NCBI RefSeq assembly: GCF_009870785.1
Contig: NZ_WTWX01000026.1
Span: 1 to 35,254 of the forward strand
From: Paenibacillus sp. An7
GTDB lineage: Bacteria > Bacillota > Bacilli > Paenibacillales > Paenibacillaceae
Reading direction: 5' to 3'
DNA length: 35,254 bases
Shown here: positions 31,469 to 35,254 of the stretch, piece after piece
How the letters are laid out: each line of letters opens with the position of its first letter
Position numbering within the stretch: the stretch's first letter is position 1
Made by a program: the position numbers and the translations under genes
Notes under the pieces: model-generated
Told to the model about the DNA's origin: nothing
What the model saw: the letters and a program-made list of their open reading frames with translations, nothing else
Databases searched by the model: none

Positions 31469-31500
31469 AACCCCTAAGCCTGGGAAAAGGAAAGGGGGTT
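31469..31500 (+). promoter_or_regulatory. Hairpin sequestering a Shine-Dalgarno sequence
   Basis: AACCCCT (31469-31475) pairs with AGGGGGTT (31493-31500) with one bulged G. The second arm is the ribosome site AAAGGGGG of the next gene, whose GTG is 5-6 bases later. Hairpin formation would mask it. A role is inference. Confidence 0.4.
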
Positions 31501-31505
31501 GCTGA

Positions 31506-31756
31506 GTGAGTAAACGTTCACAGATGATTATTTTATCCTTTGTCGCACTGCTCATCCTTAGTGGTCTTATTATCTCAGAGATCAATTCCAGAACATCATT
31601 TAAAGAACTAGTTATAGATCAGATCGGTGACTCACATGGTTCACAAGAAATCTTTTCAATCAATATAGTGCAAAATGCACACATAAGAAATACGGCTGGA
31701 CCTATGAAGTTGTAGGTGGTTTTGACCTATCGACCATACAGACATTGTTAAAGTAA
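31506..31756 (+). pseudogene. Small secreted protein gene with a frameshift
   Basis: From GTG at 31506 the frame gives a signal or membrane anchor (MSKRSQMIILSFVALLILSG, then LIISEINSRTSFKEL) and stops at 31713-31715. Another frame continues with HKKYGWTYEVVGGFDLSTIQTLLK to a stop at 31754-31756, which reads as a natural C-terminus. The join is somewhere in 31660-31690. I infer a broken gene. Function is unknown. Confidence 0.6.
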
Positions 31757-31788
31757 TAAACAATCCTCTCAGAATTTTGATAAAAATG

Positions 31789-31817
31789 TTTACCCATGAA
31801 AAGGTTTTATATATAAT
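31789..31817 (+). promoter_or_regulatory. Promoter of asd
   Basis: TTTACC (31789-31794) and a perfect TATAAT (31812-31817) are separated by 17 bases. The transcript would start near 31824 and carry the T-box leader. Confidence 0.65.
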
Positions 31818-31823
31818 GATCAT

Positions 31824-32130
31824 AATCATAATAAATGCGATGAAGAGAAGAGTAGATAAATGAATTCTTGTACAGAGAACTCCGGCAGCTGAAAAGGAGG
31901 AAAGGATTCCTTATCGAACAAAGACTCAGAGCAGCTCGCCGGAAACTTTACTTCGTAGTGGATGGTGTGCCAGGAGCTCCTGTTATAGAGCTAGAGTATA
32001 CGTATTTATAAGTATTTATAATACCGTACTCGATGAGGCTGATATGGCGACATATGAGCAAATTTGGGGTGGTACCGCGAGTATAATAATCTCGTCCCTA
32101 AGACTTTGCGTCTTGGGGGTGGGATTTTTT
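31824..32130 (+). promoter_or_regulatory. T-box leader of asd
   Basis: This long leader ends in the T-box sequence TGGGGTGGTACCGCG (32064-32078), which pairs with the CCA end of uncharged tRNA, and a terminator, where AAGAC (32100-32104) pairs with GTCTT (32110-32114) and GTCCC (32094-32098) with GGGAT (32121-32125), then TTTTTTTATT. Stem I elements are present: AGTA (31852-31855), CAGAGAA (31873-31879) and the paired arms CCGGCAGCTG (31882-31891) with CAGCTCGCCGG (31932-31942). The specifier is uncertain; ATG at 31962-31964, following GTGG, would mean methionine and suit asd. Confidence 0.85.
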
Positions 32131-32234
32131 TATTGTTATACGCTGTTATATAGAGATAAAATGTTAGAAACACACACCAAATCGTATGGTTTGAATAGTT
32201 AACTAGAAGACCATTTGAAAGGATTGAATCACGT

Positions 32235-33320
32235 ATGTCAGAGAAACTTAAAGTAGGTATTGTTGGTGGAACAGGTATGGTGGGTCAGCGTTTTGTCCAA
32301 TTGTTGGATGGCCACCCTTGGTTTGAAGTAACTTCGATTGCAGCAAGCAGCAGCTCTGCAGGGAAAACTTATGAGGAATCCGTAAAAGGAAGATGGAAGC
32401 TTGCAACACCAATGCCGGAGAACGTAAAACAGATCGTCGTTCAAGATGCATCCAAAGTGGAGCAAGTTGCTCAAGACGTGGACTTCATTTTCTGCGCAGT
32501 AGATATGAAGAAAGATGAGATTCAAGCGTTAGAAGAAGCATATGCGAAAACAGGTACGCCTGTTATTTCAAACAATTCAGCTCATCGCTGGACACCGGAC
32601 ATTCCTATGGTTGTTCCTGAACTCAATCCAGAACATATTGAAGTCATCGCAGCACAAAGAAAACGCCTGGGAACTTCCACAGGATTTATTGCAGTGAAAC
32701 CAAACTGTTCTATTCAAAGTTATGTTCCTGCACTTCATGCTTTGCTTGATTTCAAACCAACGAATGTGGTTGCTTCTACTTATCAAGCGATTTCGGGAGC
32801 AGGCAAAAACTTCACGGATTGGCCGGATATGCTGGATAACGTAATTCCGTATATCGGCGGAGAAGAAGAAAAAAGTGAGCAAGAACCGCTTCGCATATGG
32901 GGCAGTGTTCAAAACGGAGAAATTGTAAAAGCAAGCTCACCACTGATCACGACTCAGTGTATCCGCGTTCCTGTAACAGACGGTCATTTAGCCACTGTAT
33001 TTGCTTCGTTCGAGAATAAACCATCGAAAGAGGAAATTCTGAACCGCTGGAAAAACTTCAAAGGTCGTCCGCAAGAGCTGGGCCTTCCAAGTGCGCCAAA
33101 ACAGTTCATCACATACTTTGAAGAAGAAAACAGACCACAGACGAAGCTCGATCGGGACATTGAACGCGGTATGGGTGTCTCCGTAGGAAGATTACGCGAA
33201 GACTCGATCTATGACTACAAATTTGTCGGACTGTCACATAATACACTGCGCGGAGCTGCAGGTGGTGCTGTTCTGATCGCAGAACTGTTGAAAGCAGAAG
33301 GATACATTCAAGCAAAATAG
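32235..33320 (+). CDS. asd: Aspartate-semialdehyde dehydrogenase, archaeal/fungal type
   Basis: The product is 361 residues. The N-terminal NADP-binding motif is GIVGGTGMVGQRF. The catalytic Cys lies in VKPNCSIQSYVP (C158), and a QAISGAGKNFTDWPDM stretch plus RVPVTDGHLATV follow, typical of the archaeal/fungal branch of ASADH and not the usual Bacillus enzyme. It reduces aspartyl phosphate to the semialdehyde, the branch point to lysine, threonine and methionine. AAAGGA lies about 11 bases before the ATG. It is transcribed from its own promoter through the T-box leader, so expression should follow shortage of one of the aspartate-family amino acids. A terminator follows at 33332. Confidence 0.93.
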   Translation: MSEKLKVGIVGGTGMVGQRFVQLLDGHPWFEVTSIAASSSSAGKTYEESVKGRWKLATPMPENVKQIVVQDASKVEQVAQDVDFIFCAVDMKKDEIQALEEAYAKTGTPVISNNSAHRWTPDIPMVVPELNPEHIEVIAAQRKRLGTSTGFIAVKPNCSIQSYVPALHALLDFKPTNVVASTYQAISGAGKNFTDWPDMLDNVIPYIGGEEEKSEQEPLRIWGSVQNGEIVKASSPLITTQCIRVPVTDGHLATVFASFENKPSKEEILNRWKNFKGRPQELGLPSAPKQFITYFEEENRPQTKLDRDIERGMGVSVGRLREDSIYDYKFVGLSHNTLRGAAGGAVLIAELLKAEGYIQAK

Positions 33321-33331
33321 GAATCATTGAA

Positions 33332-33364
33332 AAGAAGCCCGAGATCATGGGGCTTCTTTTTTTT
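33332..33364 (+). terminator. Intrinsic terminator of asd
   Basis: AAGAAGCCC (33332-33340) pairs with GGGCTTCTT (33350-33358) around a 9-base loop and is followed by TTTTTT. It also faces the end of the minus-strand phosphatase gene at 33382. Confidence 0.93.
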
Positions 33365-33381
33365 GCAACTCCTTATGAGGT

Positions 33382-35163
33382 TTACTTCAATTTCAATTGA
33401 ATGCTTTTAGCGGTATAGACTACTTGCACTTTATTCTTACTTGGCAAGCCTTTGATTTCTACGGAAGAGAATGAACCCTTTCGTTTGTCAAAAGTGATAA
33501 TTGCATCCCCGTTTTTAGGGACATAATTTTTTGTGAAAATAAGGCTCAATTTCCCGCCAAGCACAGCTTCTTTCTTTATTTGAAGCAAATCTTTCTTACT
33601 GCCAATCGTTAGTTCCGTTATACCTTTATCAGATTGTCTGTAACTACCTCCAATCTTCCATTGACCATCTACGTTTTCACTCAGAATCCCGCCGTTATTG
33701 GTTACACTTGCTGCCCCAAATGCAGTCTTGGACGTACCTTCAAGCGTACCCTGTTCAATGAGAGTTCCGCCGGAGTATGTATTATTTCCTTCAAGTGTTA
33801 AAGTCCCGGTTCCTTTTTTAGTCAGTTTACCTTTGCCGGAAATATCATTGCGCCAGCTGTCTTCTGCATGAAAACCTCCTTTATTCGCGTCCATTGTTAC
33901 CGTTACATCTGTATCAAATGCACCATATCCGTCCGCTGCTGCGAAGAGATTCAGTCGACCCCAGCCTTCAGGATCGTCCAGTACGGGGTAACCGAAAGCA
34001 AGTCCAGTGGTTGCTAGTACCCAGCGACGCTGCGTATCATTTAGATAGGGAAGCCTTGTCTCGAGTAGGACTTCAGCACCTTTAGGGACTACGACCGGAG
34101 AAGTGGCTTTTTTGTCCCGTTTAAACCCATACGTTAGCCGTTCGGTATATGCTTTTTTATTTGCAACATGGTTACTGAAATCATCTGTTCCCGTTCCTTC
34201 TTGTGTTAACAGTAGTTCATGCGCTTCCTTATAAGCCGCTTTTTTGAGCTCTTTATTGGCTGGATCTGTTAAGATAGCCGCCGCGGTTGCTGTAGCCATA
34301 ACACGTCCTCCCATTACATCGAGTGGCGAATGCATTCCTGCAACAATACGGTTATTCCCAAGCTCTGATGCACGGATAAGCAGCTCCTGATAGCGTTCTG
34401 GTACTGCATAGGCTAGCGCAAAGGCACTAAGATAGGCTGCGTTGGTATGACCGCTAGGAAAACCGCCGTCTTTCGTAGGGTCCGCATTCTGCACAGGGAT
34501 TAGAGTCGGAACGACTATAGAATTATCAACCCAGCGGAAAGGGCGTGGATAACTATAATAGCTTTTCGCCGGATTGGTCGATGAATATTTTCCCCGAAGC
34601 GTATTCACCAAGTTCACCATATTACCGAGTTCAGATTCGGGATCTCCTGCATTATTTCCTTCATCACTGTACTTCTTAGAGGTGGCATCTGCGGCTACAT
34701 CTTGTATGGTTGTCGTCGCTTTCGCTTTTGAACGGTAGACATCGGCTAGTGTACCAAGACCGTCAATTACGCTGTAGCTCTGATTTCTGCGATCATCTAA
34801 GTAGGCCTCTTTTTCCTCATTTGCTGTGCGCCGAAGTGACATATGGAGCACCTTTTGAATGTTGAGATCCAGCACTTTATTGTCTAGTATCGTTCCCGTG
34901 TTCCAAGAATCACCGGGAGTCCACAGTTTATTAAATTCAGAGAGAAGACCGATCGTTGGATTATTTCTCACAGTTTGGTTATCCGCCACATTATTTTTAT
35001 ATTGATCTACAAAATGGCCCCAAGCAGGAACTGGAGGGGGATTTACATTTTTAACAGCTTTAGTAGCATTAGCGCTGGCGCTGACGTAACTACCGCCGAG
35101 CGAACTTAAAAGTATGCTCATAGATAAAATTGCGGCAGATATCGTTGTCTTTTTCTTATTCAT
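33382..35163 (-). CDS. Secreted PAP2-type acid phosphatase with C-terminal beta-strand repeat
   Basis: The precursor is 593 residues, starting MNKKKTTISAAILSMSILLS with a signal peptide ending around SYVSASA. The catalytic domain has the three PAP2/vanadium-haloperoxidase motifs: K200-x6-R207-P208 (KSYYSYPRP), PSGH (236-239) and R272-x5-H278-x3-D282 (NRIVAGMHSPLD). After a linker comes an autotransporter-associated beta-strand repeat, KGTGTLTLEGNNTYSGGTLI, and further beta-rich sequence. The enzyme should release phosphate outside the cell. I use the ATG at 35163, with GAGAGGA about 12 bases upstream; the in-frame ATG at 35187 lacks a ribosome site. Read on the minus strand, no terminator apart from the asd hairpin is needed. 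Confidence 0.87.
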   Translation of the reverse strand: MNKKKTTISAAILSMSILLSSLGGSYVSASANATKAVKNVNPPPVPAWGHFVDQYKNNVADNQTVRNNPTIGLLSEFNKLWTPGDSWNTGTILDNKVLDLNIQKVLHMSLRRTANEEKEAYLDDRRNQSYSVIDGLGTLADVYRSKAKATTTIQDVAADATSKKYSDEGNNAGDPESELGNMVNLVNTLRGKYSSTNPAKSYYSYPRPFRWVDNSIVVPTLIPVQNADPTKDGGFPSGHTNAAYLSAFALAYAVPERYQELLIRASELGNNRIVAGMHSPLDVMGGRVMATATAAAILTDPANKELKKAAYKEAHELLLTQEGTGTDDFSNHVANKKAYTERLTYGFKRDKKATSPVVVPKGAEVLLETRLPYLNDTQRRWVLATTGLAFGYPVLDDPEGWGRLNLFAAADGYGAFDTDVTVTMDANKGGFHAEDSWRNDISGKGKLTKKGTGTLTLEGNNTYSGGTLIEQGTLEGTSKTAFGAASVTNNGGILSENVDGQWKIGGSYRQSDKGITELTIGSKKDLLQIKKEAVLGGKLSLIFTKNYVPKNGDAIITFDKRKGSFSSVEIKGLPSKNKVQVVYTAKSIQLKLK

Positions 35164-35254
35164 TTTATATACCGATCCTCTCTTCATTCCATTTTATTGG
35201 AGAGCGTAAAATATTTTGTGTAAATAGATAAATAGCAAAAAGGAAGACCTTTTC

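Noticed and set aside
1..35254. CRISPR array or tRNA cluster
   Set aside because: No regularly spaced repeats and no tRNA-like cloverleaf sequences with TTCRANY arms were seen. The only repeats are the 65-bp module, a 15-bp tandem duplication and inverted repeats.

Overview
The window looks like chromosome of a low-GC Gram-positive member of the Bacillales, most plausibly Paenibacillus or a close relative. Reasons: strong AGGAGG-type ribosome binding sites with many TTG and GTG starts, lipoproteins with Bacillus-type lipoboxes, hairpin-plus-T-run terminators, a sigma-A promoter with perfect consensus hexamers, a CcpA-type cre site and a tRNA-sensing T-box leader. I see no tRNA, rRNA, CRISPR array, complete insertion sequence or phage module. 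The genus is inference.

Layout. Bases 1-3670 hold a possible gene end, an orphan fragment, a short globin-coupled chemotaxis-type sensor (552-1553, plus strand), and a minus-strand pair: a PepSY membrane protein and a YtkA-like lipoprotein. From 3941 to 33320 almost everything reads on the plus strand; the exceptions are one 59-residue membrane protein and one gene fragment. Bases 3941-17572 are a chain of small, mostly unrelated genes: small membrane proteins, GNAT acetyltransferase, a secreted metallo-beta-lactamase-fold protein with its DUF3006 partner, a beta-lactamase-like fragment, dienelactone-hydrolase-like, phosphotransferase, DUF3221 lipoprotein, AraC regulator, inositol-monophosphatase-like, NUDIX, GrpB, HAD and deoxyribosyltransferase-like genes. 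Bases 17816-21741 are a compact sucrose-type module: LacI regulator, operator-rich promoter, LacY/CscB-type permease and GH32 hydrolase. Bases 22031-31756 return to single-gene cassettes (secreted protein, lipoproteins, four GNAT genes, DinB, HAD, DUF3977), then shikimate-kinase-like, unusual carbamoyltransferase, low-molecular-weight phosphatase and metal-phospholipase-like genes. Bases 31789-33320 are T-box-controlled asd. The end (33382-35163, minus) is a secreted PAP2-type acid phosphatase with a beta-strand repeat tail.

How it fits together. Except for the sucrose module and asd, this is not one pathway. It looks like an accessory region of detoxification, resistance and metabolite-repair genes, often with their own ribosome binding sites and leaders. 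It is also decaying: I count about eight damaged genes (beta-lactamase-like, 2'-5' RNA ligase-like, glyoxalase-like, orotate phosphoribosyltransferase-like, a GNAT, DinB, a P-loop kinase and a small secreted protein). The most unusual signals are a duplicated 65-bp promoter module ahead of two unrelated genes, each followed by a hairpin leader; a probable CTG start codon; a one-base deletion inside a P-loop; and a carbamoyltransferase with altered substrate-binding motifs.
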